DNA of 64,000 nt from Nonomuraea turcica (GCF_030718205.1 NZ_JAUZQF010000019.1:1-64000), one strand, 5' to 3'. Counted from the first letter of the stretch, positions 25,952-34,897 are shown. Made by a program: numbers and translations. Notes: a model not told the origin generated them from the sequence alone.

Positions 25952-28254
25952 GTGTGCATGTTCTGGGCGTGCGGCACCACGGGCCGGGGTCGGCGCGGGC
26001 CGTCCGGGCCGAGCTCGAGCGCCTGCGCCCCGACGCGATCCTCATCGAGGGCCCGCCCGAGGCCGACCCGCTCATCCCGCTCGCCCCGGAGCTGGAGCCG
26101 CCCGTCGCACTGCTCGCGCACGTGCCGGGCGACGCCGCCAACGCCGCTTTCTGGCCGTTCGCCGGGTTCTCGCCGGAGTGGCAGGCCATCCTGTACGGCA
26201 CCTCCGCGGGCGTCCCCGTGCGCTTCTGCGACCTGCCCGCGGCCCATTCGCTGGCCGGCCGGACCGATGAGGAGGTCTCGGAGCTGCGGGCCGACCCGAT
26301 CGGCTCGCTCGCCGCGGCCGCCGGATACGACGACCCCGAACGCTGGTGGGAGGACGTCGTCGAGCACCGCGGCGACACCCCCTTCGAGGTGATCGCCGAG
26401 GCCATGGCCGCCGTACGCGAAGGCTACGAGCCGGACGAGCGGGAGGCCAGGCGCGAGGCTCACATGCGCAAGACCCTCCGCGCGGCGCTCAAGCAGGGCT
26501 ACGGCAGGATCGTGGTGGTCTGCGGGGCCTGGCACGTTCCGGCGCTGGCCGGGCCGCTGCCGCCCGCGACAGCGGACACCGCGCTCCTGCGTGGGCTGCC
26601 GAAGGTGAAGGCCGAGCTGACCTGGGTGCCGTGGACGTACGGGCGGCTGGCCTCGTGGAGCGGCTACGGCGCGGGCATCACCTCGCCCGGCTGGTACCAC
26701 CACCTGTTCACCGCGCCCGACCGGCCCGTCGAGCGATGGCTGGCCGAGGCCGCCGCCGTGCTGCGCGATGAAGGTCTGCCGGTGTCGTCCGCGCACGTCA
26801 TCGAGTCCGTACGCCTGGCCGGCAGCCTGGCCGCGCTCCGCGGCCGCCCGCTGGCGGGGTTGAGCGAGGTCACCGAGGCGGCCAGGGCCGTGCTGTGCGA
26901 AGGCGACGACCTGGCCGTGGAGCTGATCCAGCGCCGCATGGTCGTGGGCGACCGGTTGGGCCACGTCTCCGACGGCACGCCGATGGTGCCGCTCCAGCGT
27001 GACCTGCGCGAGCAGCAGCGGCGGCTGAAGCTCAAGCCGGAGGCGCTCGACCGCGAGATCGACCTCGACCTGCGCAAGCCCCTCGACCTCGAGCGCAGCC
27101 ATCTGCTGCACCGGCTGCGGTTGCTCGGCGTCGGCTGGGGGACGCCGGGGCAGACGCGCGGCAAGGGCACGTTCAGGGAGACATGGACGCTGCAGTGGCG
27201 TCCGGAGCACGATCTCGCCCTCATCGAGCACGCCGCCCTGGGCACCACCGTGAGGGCCGCCACCGCCCAGCGGGCCAGGGACCTGGCGGGCGCGCCGGGG
27301 GCGGCGCTGGCGGACCTGACGTCGCTGGTCGAGCAGTGCCTGCTCGCCGACCTGTCAGAGGCGCTGCCCGAGGTGCTGGCCGCGCTGTCGGCCAAGGCGG
27401 CGCTCGACACCGACGTCACACACCTGATGGCGGCCCTGCCCGCGATGGTGCGTGCCCACCGTTACGGCGACGTACGGGGCACGTCGGCCGAGGGGCTGGC
27501 GGTGATCGTGCGCTCGATGCTGGAGCGGATCTGCGTCGGGCTGCCGGTGGCGGTGACCGGGCTGGACGACGACGCGGCGGCCGATCTGCTCGAACACGTG
27601 GACGCGGTGCACGCCGCCGTCGCCCTCCTCACCGACCCGCCCTCCGACGGTGGGGCGTCGGCAGGGGAGGGCGTGTCATCCGAGGGCGTGTCATCCGAGG
27701 GCGTGCCATCTGAGGGCGGAGAAGCCGGGGCGGCGCCGCGGAGCCGGTGGCTGGTCACGCTGCGCGGGATCAGCGACCGGCAGGACCTGCACGGGCTCAT
27801 CGAAGGGCGGCTGACCAGGATCCTGCTGGACTCGGGCGAGCTCCAGGACGCCGGTGACCGCATGTCCAGGGCCATGTCCAGGGGGCAGACGCCGGCCAGG
27901 GCGGCGGCGTGGGTCGAGGGATTCCTGGCCGGAGGCGGGCTGCTGCTGGTGCACGACGCGAGGCTGCTGGCCCTGGTCGACGACTGGATCGGCGGGCTTT
28001 CTGGTGACCAGTTCACCGACGTGCTGCCGCTGTTGCGCCGTACGTTCGGCAGCTTCGCCGTGCCGGAGCGCCGGGCCATCGGGGAGCGCGTCCGCTCGGC
28101 CGGGCGCGTGGAAGCGGAAGGGGAGCAGGACGTGGACGAGTCGCGCGCGGCGGCGGCCGTCACCACCGTGCTGGCGATCCTCGGAAAGGCGGGCGGATTC
28201 GGGCAGGCGGACGAGCTCCGGAAGGCGGATGGACTCGGGAGGGCGGGCGGATGA
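25948..28254 (+). CDS. DUF5682-family protein of the MoxR/VWA cassette
   Basis: 768 residues from ATG 25948 (ATGA overlap). The N-terminal 270 residues, starting VHVLGVRHHGPGS with LIEGPPEA and VVVCGAWHVPAL, recall the EreA/ChaN/TraB-like fold with conserved His and Glu that may be catalytic. The rest is helical. Near residue 575-590 there are three 5-residue repeats (GVSSE, GVSSE, GVPSE) encoded by a 15-bp tandem repeat at 27670-27714. This is the most enzyme-like component of the cassette after MoxR; the substrate is unknown. Confidence 0.78.
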   Translation: MSVHVLGVRHHGPGSARAVRAELERLRPDAILIEGPPEADPLIPLAPELEPPVALLAHVPGDAANAAFWPFAGFSPEWQAILYGTSAGVPVRFCDLPAAHSLAGRTDEEVSELRADPIGSLAAAAGYDDPERWWEDVVEHRGDTPFEVIAEAMAAVREGYEPDEREARREAHMRKTLRAALKQGYGRIVVVCGAWHVPALAGPLPPATADTALLRGLPKVKAELTWVPWTYGRLASWSGYGAGITSPGWYHHLFTAPDRPVERWLAEAAAVLRDEGLPVSSAHVIESVRLAGSLAALRGRPLAGLSEVTEAARAVLCEGDDLAVELIQRRMVVGDRLGHVSDGTPMVPLQRDLREQQRRLKLKPEALDREIDLDLRKPLDLERSHLLHRLRLLGVGWGTPGQTRGKGTFRETWTLQWRPEHDLALIEHAALGTTVRAATAQRARDLAGAPGAALADLTSLVEQCLLADLSEALPEVLAALSAKAALDTDVTHLMAALPAMVRAHRYGDVRGTSAEGLAVIVRSMLERICVGLPVAVTGLDDDAAADLLEHVDAVHAAVALLTDPPSDGGASAGEGVSSEGVSSEGVPSEGGEAGAAPRSRWLVTLRGISDRQDLHGLIEGRLTRILLDSGELQDAGDRMSRAMSRGQTPARAAAWVEGFLAGGGLLLVHDARLLALVDDWIGGLSGDQFTDVLPLLRRTFGSFAVPERRAIGERVRSAGRVEAEGEQDVDESRAAAAVTTVLAILGKAGGFGQADELRKADGLGRAGG
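27670..27714 (+). repeat. 15-bp tandem repeat, 3 copies, in the DUF5682 gene
   Basis: Unit GGCGTGTCATCCGAG repeated twice exactly and once with two changes. It is in frame and adds GV(S/P)SE units in a linker of the DUF5682 protein, so copy number can vary without breaking the gene. Confidence 0.8.
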
Positions 28255-29396
28255 GCGCGGCAGATGACGAGCGGATGCGCCGGTGGCGGCTGGTGCTGGG
28301 CGGCGGGGACGCCGACGGCACCGGGTGCGGGCTTCAGGGCGCGGACGTGCAGATGGACGCGGCCCTGGCCGCCGTCTACGACCAGGATGGCCGGCAGGGC
28401 GGGCTGGGCGCGTCGGCGCCGCGGGTGGCCCGCTGGCTGGGCGACATCAGGACCTACTTCCCCTCCACTGTCGTCCAGGTCATGCAGAAGGACGCGATCG
28501 AGAAGCTCAACCTCACCAGGCTCCTGCTGGAACCGGAGATGCTCGAGGCGGTGGAGCCCGACGTGCACCTGGTCGGCACCTTGCTCGCGCTCAACAAGGT
28601 CATGCCCGACCAGGCCCGCGAGTCGGCCAGGGCCGTGGTGCGCACGGTGGTGGCGGAGCTTGAGCGCAGGCTCGCGCAGAAGACCAGGGCGGCCGTGACG
28701 GGCGCGCTCGACCGCGCGGCCAGGACACATCGCCCCAAGCGGGTGGCCGACATCGACTGGAACCGGACGATCAGGGCGAACCTCAAGAACTACCTGCCGG
28801 AACGCAACACCGTCGTCCCGTCACGGCTCGTCGGCTACGCCCGGCGCCAGCGGTCGGTGCAGCGCGAGGTGGTGTTGTGCATCGACCAGAGCGGGTCGAT
28901 GGCGGCCTCGGTGGTGTATTCGAGTGTGTTCGGGGCGGTGCTGGCGTCGATGCGCTCGCTCAAGACGTCGCTGGTGGTGTTCGACACGGCGGTGGTGGAT
29001 CTCACCGAGCGGCTGCACGATCCGGTCGAGCTGCTGTTCGGCACCCAGCTCGGCGGCGGCACCGACATCAACCGGGCCATCGCCTACTGCCAGGGGCTCA
29101 TCACGAGGCCGGCCAACTCGATCTTCATTCTGATCAGCGACCTGTACGAGGGCGGCGTGCGGCAGGAGATGTTGCGCAGGGTCGCCGCGATGACGCAGGC
29201 CGGCGTGCAGGTGATCGTGCTGCTCGCGCTGTCCGACGAGGGCGCGCCGTTCTACGACCACGACAACGCCGCCGCGCTGGCCGCGCTGGGGGTGCCCGCG
29301 TTCGCGTGCACGCCCGACGCGTTCCCCGACCTGATGGCGGCGGCGATCGAGCGGCGCGACATCGCCCAGTGGGCCGAGCGGCAGGTGAGCGCGTGA
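28251..29396 (+). CDS. VWA-domain (CoxE-like) protein, last gene of the MoxR/VWA cassette
   Basis: 381 residues from ATG 28251 (ATGA overlap). A helical N-terminal 200 residues precede a von Willebrand A domain with an intact MIDAS: Asp212-x-Ser214-x-Ser216 (DQSGSM), Thr in LGGGTDINRA, and Asp in ILISDLYEGG. It binds divalent metal and probably the target of the MoxR ATPase. A hairpin terminator directly follows its stop, closing the five-gene operon. Confidence 0.9.
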   Translation: MSAADDERMRRWRLVLGGGDADGTGCGLQGADVQMDAALAAVYDQDGRQGGLGASAPRVARWLGDIRTYFPSTVVQVMQKDAIEKLNLTRLLLEPEMLEAVEPDVHLVGTLLALNKVMPDQARESARAVVRTVVAELERRLAQKTRAAVTGALDRAARTHRPKRVADIDWNRTIRANLKNYLPERNTVVPSRLVGYARRQRSVQREVVLCIDQSGSMAASVVYSSVFGAVLASMRSLKTSLVVFDTAVVDLTERLHDPVELLFGTQLGGGTDINRAIAYCQGLITRPANSIFILISDLYEGGVRQEMLRRVAAMTQAGVQVIVLLALSDEGAPFYDHDNAAALAALGVPAFACTPDAFPDLMAAAIERRDIAQWAERQVSA

Positions 29397-29425
29397 GACC
29401 GCGACCCCGCATCGGGGCCGCGGTC
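29397..29425 (+). terminator. Terminator of the MoxR/VWA operon
   Basis: A stem of 7+5 bp with one internal mismatch (GACCGCG / CGCGGTC outside, CCCCG / CGGGG inside, 3-base loop) begins at the base after the VWA stop codon. It also lies 10 bases from the convergent MFS stop. Confidence 0.75.
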
Positions 29426-29434
29426 ACATGACGC

Positions 29435-30880
29435 TCAGTGGGCGGCCTGTTCCGGCCGGGCCCGGCGGGGCATCAGGAACGACAGCGCGAGCGTCAGCAC
29501 CAGCAGCCCGACCTCGACCCATACCGTTACCTGCATCGACGCCCCGAAGCTCCACTCGGCGGCGAGCAGGTTGAAGAACAGCGTCCCCAGCACGGCGGTG
29601 CCGAGCGCAGCGCCCAGCTGCTGGATCGCGGTCAGCGTGCCGGACGCGGAGCCGGACTCGTGCGGCTCGACGCCGGCGAGCACGATGTCGAAGAACGGCG
29701 CCATGGTCAGGCCCATCCCGATGCCGACGAGGCCGAGACCGGGGGCCAGCTGCCAGCTGGTGACCTCGACGCCGGCCAGGTGGATGGTCAGGGCGAGCAC
29801 CGCCGCGCCGGCCGCCATGACGACGGTGCCGATCTGCAGCAGGCCCCGGCCGAGCTTCTCCTGCAGGCCGGACATCGCCAGGCCGAAGCCGAGCACGCCG
29901 CCCACCGCCTGCGGCAGTCCGGCCAGACCGGCCTGCAGCGGCGTGAAGCCGAGCCCCATCTGGGTGTAGAGGCTGAAGACCAGGCCGAAGCCCATCATCC
30001 CGGCGAAGAAGGCCAGGCCGGCCACCAGGCCGCCGGTGAAGGCACGCTTGCGGAACAGTCCGGGCGTGACCAGCGGGTCCTTGCCCGCCTTGGCGCGGCG
30101 CGACTCGTAGCGGCCGAAGACCGCGAACAACACGATCGAGGCGGCCATCGACGCGAACGTCCACGCGGGCCAGCCCAGCTCACGGCCTTGGATGAGCGGG
30201 TAGATCAGCAGGAACGCGGCCGCCGACACCAGGGCGACGCCGCCGAGGTCGAGCCTGGTGGCGTTCGAGAGGCGGAACTCGGGCAGGAACCGGATCGCGG
30301 CCAGCGCGGTGGCCAGCCCGATCGGCAGGTTGATCAGGAAGATCATGCGCCAGCCGGTGCCGAAGAAGTCGGCGTCGACCAGCCAGCCGGCCAGGATGGG
30401 GCCGCCGACCGACGAGATGGCCATGACCGGGCCGAACAGGCCGAACGCCTTGCCCAGCTCGCGCGGCGGGAACATCTCCTTGATCAGGCCCAGGCCCTGC
30501 GGGATCATCACGGCCCCGAACAGGCCCTGCAACACCCGGCTGCCGACCAGCATCGCCGGGCTGACCGCGACCCCGCACAGCAGCGAGGCGGCGGTGAAGC
30601 CGAAGGCGCCGATCAGGAACATGCGCTTCCTGCCGTACAGGTCGCCGAGCCGGCCACCGGTGATCAGGCCGACGGCCATGGCCAGCGTGTAGCCGGCGCC
30701 CAGCCACTGCACGAGGCTGTCAGAGCCACCGAGCTCCTTCTGGATGGTGGGGGCGGCGATCGTGGTCACGAGCGCATCGAGTAAGTCCATGACCTCGGCG
30801 GCCAGGACCACGAAGAGCGCGACCCAGCGCCAGCGATAGGGCTGGACCTCGGTCGTCGCCATGGAGGCGGTGGTCGTCAT
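29435..30880 (-). CDS. MFS drug-efflux transporter (DHA2/EmrB-QacA type)
   Basis: 481 residues, about 14 membrane helices. Motif A (GGRLGDLYGRKRMFL) lies between helices 2 and 3, the antiporter motif C (LFGPVMAISSVGGPILAGWL) in helix 5. These mark 14-TMS proton-driven multidrug exporters. The start ATG is at 30880, with the divergent TetR gene starting at 30980. Two palindromic operators sit between them, so substrate-induced release of the TetR repressor likely controls efflux. Confidence 0.9.
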   Translation of the reverse strand: MTTTASMATTEVQPYRWRWVALFVVLAAEVMDLLDALVTTIAAPTIQKELGGSDSLVQWLGAGYTLAMAVGLITGGRLGDLYGRKRMFLIGAFGFTAASLLCGVAVSPAMLVGSRVLQGLFGAVMIPQGLGLIKEMFPPRELGKAFGLFGPVMAISSVGGPILAGWLVDADFFGTGWRMIFLINLPIGLATALAAIRFLPEFRLSNATRLDLGGVALVSAAAFLLIYPLIQGRELGWPAWTFASMAASIVLFAVFGRYESRRAKAGKDPLVTPGLFRKRAFTGGLVAGLAFFAGMMGFGLVFSLYTQMGLGFTPLQAGLAGLPQAVGGVLGFGLAMSGLQEKLGRGLLQIGTVVMAAGAAVLALTIHLAGVEVTSWQLAPGLGLVGIGMGLTMAPFFDIVLAGVEPHESGSASGTLTAIQQLGAALGTAVLGTLFFNLLAAEWSFGASMQVTVWVEVGLLVLTLALSFLMPRRARPEQAAH

Positions 30881-30912
30881 GGGGACTCCTTCGTCATAAC
30901 GGTGTTCTACGG

Positions 30913-30927
30913 ACGAACGCTGTTCGT
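30913..30927. promoter_or_regulatory. TetR operator 1
   Basis: ACGAACGCTGTTCGT, perfect 6-bp arms (ACGAAC/GTTCGT) around a 3-base centre, 32 bases upstream of the MFS start. A partial third copy (half-site ACGAAC at 30929-30934) follows. The same arms recur in operator 2. Confidence 0.8.
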
Positions 30928-30946
30928 TACGAACACTGTTTTAGTG

Positions 30947-30961
30947 ACGAACGGCGTTCGT
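30947..30961. promoter_or_regulatory. TetR operator 2
   Basis: ACGAACGGCGTTCGT, the same 6-bp arms as operator 1. Centres are 34 bp apart, a little over three helical turns. It lies 18 bases before the tetR start, placing one operator near each gene's start. Confidence 0.8.
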
Positions 30962-30979
30962 GTCAAGTACGATGTTCGT

Positions 30980-31711
30980 ATGGATCGCGAGAGGACAGAA
31001 AGCGTGCCGGCGCCGCCCTGGCGTAAGTCGCGCACGCCGGCGCCGGCCAAGCGGCAGCTGAGCCAGGACCTGATCGTCGATACCGGACTCCGGATCCTGG
31101 ACGCCGAAGGGCTCGACGCGCTCAGCATGAGACGCGTCGCCCAGGAGCTCGACACGGGCCCCGCCTCGCTCTACGCGCACGTCGCCAACAAGGACGAGCT
31201 GCTGGAGCTCGTCTACGACCGGGTGCTCGGCGAGATCCGGCTGCCCGAACGCGATCCGGCGCGGTGGAAGGAGCAACTCCGCGCCTACGCCATGGAGGTG
31301 CACGGCGTGCTCGCCGGCCACGCCGACGTGGCCAGAGTCGCGCTGGCCAACATCCCCACGGGCGAAAACTCGGTCCGCATCGGCGAGTTCGTCTTCGGGC
31401 TGCTGATCGAGGCCGGCATGGCGCCGCGCCAGGCGTCCCTGGCGATGGACCGGCTCTCCCTCTACGTCGTCGGCGACGCCTACGAGGGCACCGTTCACTA
31501 CGCGCGGATGCGATCGGCCGGGCTGACGGACCCCGGGGAATACTTCGAGCAATTCGCCGGGCAGATCGCCGCCTACTACCGGGAGCTGCCGGTGGAGCGG
31601 TTCCCGACCGTGACCAAGTTCGTCGACGAGCTGATCGCCGGCGACGGCGAGGACCGCTTCCGTTACGGGCTGGAGCTGCTGCTGGACGGCATCGAGGCAC
31701 GCATGCCGTAG
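30980..31711 (+). CDS. TetR-family regulator of the adjacent MFS exporter
   Basis: 243 residues from ATG 30980; upstream in-frame starts fall inside the operators. The HTH spans about 30-75 (IVDTGLRILDAEGLDALSMRRVA, GPASLYAHVANKDELLELV). The C-terminal domain is the TetR_C_1 type found in tetracycline-like efflux repressors. Divergent with the DHA2 exporter and sharing two palindromes with it, so it most likely represses both genes. Ends in TAG. Confidence 0.88.
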   Translation: MDRERTESVPAPPWRKSRTPAPAKRQLSQDLIVDTGLRILDAEGLDALSMRRVAQELDTGPASLYAHVANKDELLELVYDRVLGEIRLPERDPARWKEQLRAYAMEVHGVLAGHADVARVALANIPTGENSVRIGEFVFGLLIEAGMAPRQASLAMDRLSLYVVGDAYEGTVHYARMRSAGLTDPGEYFEQFAGQIAAYYRELPVERFPTVTKFVDELIAGDGEDRFRYGLELLLDGIEARMP

Positions 31712-31805
31712 ACCGCGCCCGCATGCCGTAGGGCTAATGGCCCAGGACCGTCTAGGTCCCGCGCCCGATGTGCCGGCCCGTGGCCCGGCCATAGCGTTGC
31801 CCGCC

Positions 31806-33209
31806 ATGACGACGACTGTTGAGAGATCGGAAACGGCGGGCGTGGTGTCCGCCCCGTACCGGGCCCTGAGCTTCGGGCTGGTCGCGATCGTGACGTTGCT
31901 GGCGTTCGAGGCGATGGCGGTGGCCACGGCCATGCCCGTGGTGGCCCGCGAGCTGCGCGGCATGCACCTGTACAACCTGGCCTTCAGCGCCACTCTGGCG
32001 GCCAGCGTGATCGCGACGGTGCTGGGCGGGCGGTGGAGCGACCGGCGGGGCCCGGTGGAGCCGATCACGGCCGGCGTGGCGACCTTCGTGGCCGGGCTGC
32101 TGCTGGCCGGGTTCGCGCCGACCATGGAGATGTTCGTCGCCGGCCGGTTCGTGCAGGGGCTCGGGGCCGGGGCGACCCAGGTCGCGCTGTACGTGCTGGT
32201 CGCCCGGGTCTATCCCAGCGCGCTGCATCCCAAGGTGTTCGCCCTGTTCTCTGCCGCTTGGGTGGTGCCGTCCATGGTCGGGCCCGCGATCGCCGGCTTC
32301 GTGGTCGAGAACGCCGACTGGCGGTGGATCTTCCTCGGCGTCTCACTGATCGTCGTTCCTTCGGCGCTCCTGCTCTGGCGCGGCACCGCCGGCCGTGAGT
32401 TGGGCGGCAGCACCGCCGGCCGCGAGCTGAGTGGCGGCAGCGCCGAGCCCGCCCCCGGCCTCGGTCGCAAGCTCGTCTGGGCCTCGCTGACCGCCGTCGC
32501 CGCCGCGCTCATCCAGTACGGCAGCGCGCTCAAGCTCGTCGGCCTGCCGCTCCTCGCCGCCGGCGTCATCCTGCTGGCCGTGGCCCTGCCCAAGCTTCTC
32601 CTCCCCGGCTCCCTCAGGGCCGCCCCCGGCCTGCCCACCGCGCCCGTGCTGCGCGGCCTCGCGTTCGGCTCACTCACCGCCGCCCAGGTCCTCATCCCGC
32701 TCATGCTGATGAACGAGCGCGGGCTCAGCGCCACGGCGGCGGGCGTCGTGCTCACCGTCGGCGCGCTCGGCTGGTCCACCGGCTCCTGGATCAAGGGCCG
32801 CGGTCGCATGAGCCACCTGACCGCCATCCGCGGCGGCGCCGCCCTGCTCACGCTCGGGCTCGCACTGGTGACGCTCGTGCTGATCGACGCGGTGCCGATC
32901 GCGCTCGCGTACGTCGCCATGCCGCTGGCCGGACTGGGCATCGGCACGCTGCACCCCACCGTCTCCGTCCTGGTGCTGGAGATGTCGGCGCAGGGAGAGG
33001 AAGGCCAGAACAGCGCGGCCGTGGGCGTGGGGGAATCGGTGTTCACCGTGGTGGCCGTCGCGGGCAGCGGCGCCCTGTTCACTGCCACCGCCGAGAACTA
33101 CGCCATCGGCCTGGCCTCCACCGTCGCGCTCGCGTTCCTGGCCTTCCTTCTGGCCCCGCGTTTGGTGCGTTCCGCGCGAGCAGGCAGTATGGAGGAAACC
33201 GCGTCATAA
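31806..33209 (+). CDS. MFS transporter
   Basis: 467 residues from ATG 31806. About 12-14 membrane helices, beginning with ALSFGLVAIVTLLAFEAMAV, motif A-like GGRWSDRRGP, and a Gly-rich helix 5 (AAWVVPSMVGPAIAGFV). A loop of short repeats (AGRELGGST, AGRELSGGS) lies in the middle cytosolic region. Substrate unknown. It is separated from tetR by about 95 bases and from the enolase-like gene by 11, so the latter is likely co-transcribed. Confidence 0.85.
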   Translation: MTTTVERSETAGVVSAPYRALSFGLVAIVTLLAFEAMAVATAMPVVARELRGMHLYNLAFSATLAASVIATVLGGRWSDRRGPVEPITAGVATFVAGLLLAGFAPTMEMFVAGRFVQGLGAGATQVALYVLVARVYPSALHPKVFALFSAAWVVPSMVGPAIAGFVVENADWRWIFLGVSLIVVPSALLLWRGTAGRELGGSTAGRELSGGSAEPAPGLGRKLVWASLTAVAAALIQYGSALKLVGLPLLAAGVILLAVALPKLLLPGSLRAAPGLPTAPVLRGLAFGSLTAAQVLIPLMLMNERGLSATAAGVVLTVGALGWSTGSWIKGRGRMSHLTAIRGGAALLTLGLALVTLVLIDAVPIALAYVAMPLAGLGIGTLHPTVSVLVLEMSAQGEEGQNSAAVGVGESVFTVVAVAGSGALFTATAENYAIGLASTVALAFLAFLLAPRLVRSARAGSMEETAS

Positions 33210-33220
33210 AAGGGGGGTAC

Positions 33221-34225
33221 ATGCCGCGAGTGCGGGAGCTTGAGGTCTTCCGGGTGGTTCTGCCATTCGGCAGGAGGTCGGAGACCCTGCTGGTGAAGCT
33301 CACCGACCACGGCGGCATGACCGGCTGGGGCGAGGCGACCTCCCCCCAGCCCAAGACCTGGTCGAGGCTCGAGGAGACGCTGGCCGCCCTGCTGATCGGC
33401 GTCGACTGGGAGCACCCCGACGCCGTGCCGAGCGGCGACTCCGCGGTGGACATGGCCTGCTGGGACCTGTGGACCAGGATGCGCGGGGTGCCGCTCGCGG
33501 AGGCGATCGGCGGCACCCGCACCTCGCTCATCGCCACCGTGCGCCTGACGCCCGACCCGTCGCCCGAGAGCCTCGTCTCCCGGGTCAACCAGCAGGTCTG
33601 CGCTGGATACGGGCACGTCACGCTGGACATCAGGCCCGGCTGGGACGTGGAGCCGGTGCGCGCGGTGCGGCAGGCGTACCCCGCACTGACCCTCGCCGTC
33701 GACTGCGGCAACGCCTACACCGACCTCGGCCAGCTCGTCGCGCTCGACTCCTACGGCCTGGAGGTGATCGAGCGGCCCTTCGCCGCCGGCGACCCCTACG
33801 CGCACGCCGCGCTGCAGGACCAGGTGGCCGCGTCGGTCGCGGTCGAGGTCGGCTCGACCGCCGAGCTGGACGACTACCTGACGCTGCGCGCCGCCCGCGT
33901 CCTGCTGCTGCGGCCGGCGGCGTTCCCCTCGCTGACCGAGGCCCGCCGCGCACACGACCGCGCCGCGGCGGCGGGCTGGGACATCCAGTGCACGGGCGGC
34001 CAGGGCGCGGGGCTGGCCAGGGCGGCGACGGTGGCCGTCGCCAGCCTGCCGGGCTGCACCCTGCCGTGCGACGTGACGCAGCCGCCCCGCCAGAACCAGA
34101 TCGTCACCCCGATCGTGGGCGCCAACGCCGGCGTCGTCGCCGTCCCGCTGACCCAGTCCGGCCTCGGCCACGACATCGACGAGATGCGGCTGCGGCGGAT
34201 GGTCAAGGAGTCGTTTCGCGCGTAA
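33221..34225 (+). CDS. Enolase-superfamily protein (OSBS/NSAR-like) lacking catalytic lysines
   Basis: 334 residues from ATG 33221 with AAGGGGGG upstream. N-terminal capping domain and barrel domain as in o-succinylbenzoate synthase/N-acylamino-acid racemase. Metal ligands look retained: Asp in AVDCGN, Glu in VIERPF, and Glu in VEVGS where family members have Asp. The KxK acid/base pair (normally KLKIxPGWD) is TLDIRPGWD here, and the second lysine (NIKP) is Arg (LLRPAAF). Classical racemase or OSBS chemistry is therefore unlikely. It may be a pseudoenzyme or catalyse a different reaction. Follows an MFS gene by 11 bases. Confidence 0.72.
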   Translation: MPRVRELEVFRVVLPFGRRSETLLVKLTDHGGMTGWGEATSPQPKTWSRLEETLAALLIGVDWEHPDAVPSGDSAVDMACWDLWTRMRGVPLAEAIGGTRTSLIATVRLTPDPSPESLVSRVNQQVCAGYGHVTLDIRPGWDVEPVRAVRQAYPALTLAVDCGNAYTDLGQLVALDSYGLEVIERPFAAGDPYAHAALQDQVAASVAVEVGSTAELDDYLTLRAARVLLLRPAAFPSLTEARRAHDRAAAAGWDIQCTGGQGAGLARAATVAVASLPGCTLPCDVTQPPRQNQIVTPIVGANAGVVAVPLTQSGLGHDIDEMRLRRMVKESFRA

Positions 34226-34264
34226 GGTTCCTACCTGATCATTTCGCGCGTGGGAGGCTCGGCC

Positions 34265-34786
34265 GTGCGGTTGACTCGGTGGCGCGTGTTACGGCTCCGG
34301 CTGGCTCTCGAACCGTCCGGCCTGTTGCCCCAGCCCGTGAAGCTGGCCGCAGGCGTGGTGGCGATCATGGGCGCCGGTGCCGGCCTGGTGCTGGTCAGCG
34401 GGGCCGTCGAGGTGGGGCCGATCGTGGCCGCCGCGTTCGCCGCCGGCGCGGTCGCGTTCGTGGTGGACAGGGTGCCGAGGCTCGATCGCTGGCGCGACCC
34501 CATGCTCCGGGTGGATGACCATCCCCGGTTGGCGCAGATGGCGGCCGACGCCGCGCGGGTGGCGGGCTACGACAGCCCGCCCCGCGTGCGACTGACCGCC
34601 CTGGCCTCCGTACGGGCCGACCGCAGGTGGCGCGGCACGCCCGAGCTCCTGCTGGGGCCGCCCCTGCTCATGGGGCTGAGCGCGCCGGACCTGCACGCGC
34701 TCATGGTCAGGGAACTGCTGGCGGTGAAGCTGTGGCGGCCGCATGAATACCGGGCCGTCCATCTGTTCCCCTTTCGCGCCACCTAG
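34265..34786 (+). pseudogene. 5' part of an M48-like membrane protein gene, ended by in-frame TAG
   Basis: GTG 34265 with GGGAGG 7-8 bases upstream. Encodes two membrane helices (about 25-65) and then an M48-peptidase-like cytosolic region (RVRLTALASVRA, LLLGPPLLMGLSAPDLHALMVRELLAVKLW). Where M48 enzymes have AHELxH this has MVRELLAVK, so the zinc motif is gone. Translation stops at TAG 34784-34786. The next codons in the same frame continue the same kind of sequence to 36238, so this is the front part of a longer gene broken by one amber codon. Confidence 0.6.
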
Positions 34787-34897
34787 TCGGACGAGCTGCG
34801 GGATGCGTGCCGGCCACTGCGGCGCACCGTCTGGGGCGCGACCCGCTCCGCGGTCGGCGGAGAACACCTGTCCGCCGCCTCGCTGGCCGAGCTGTTC

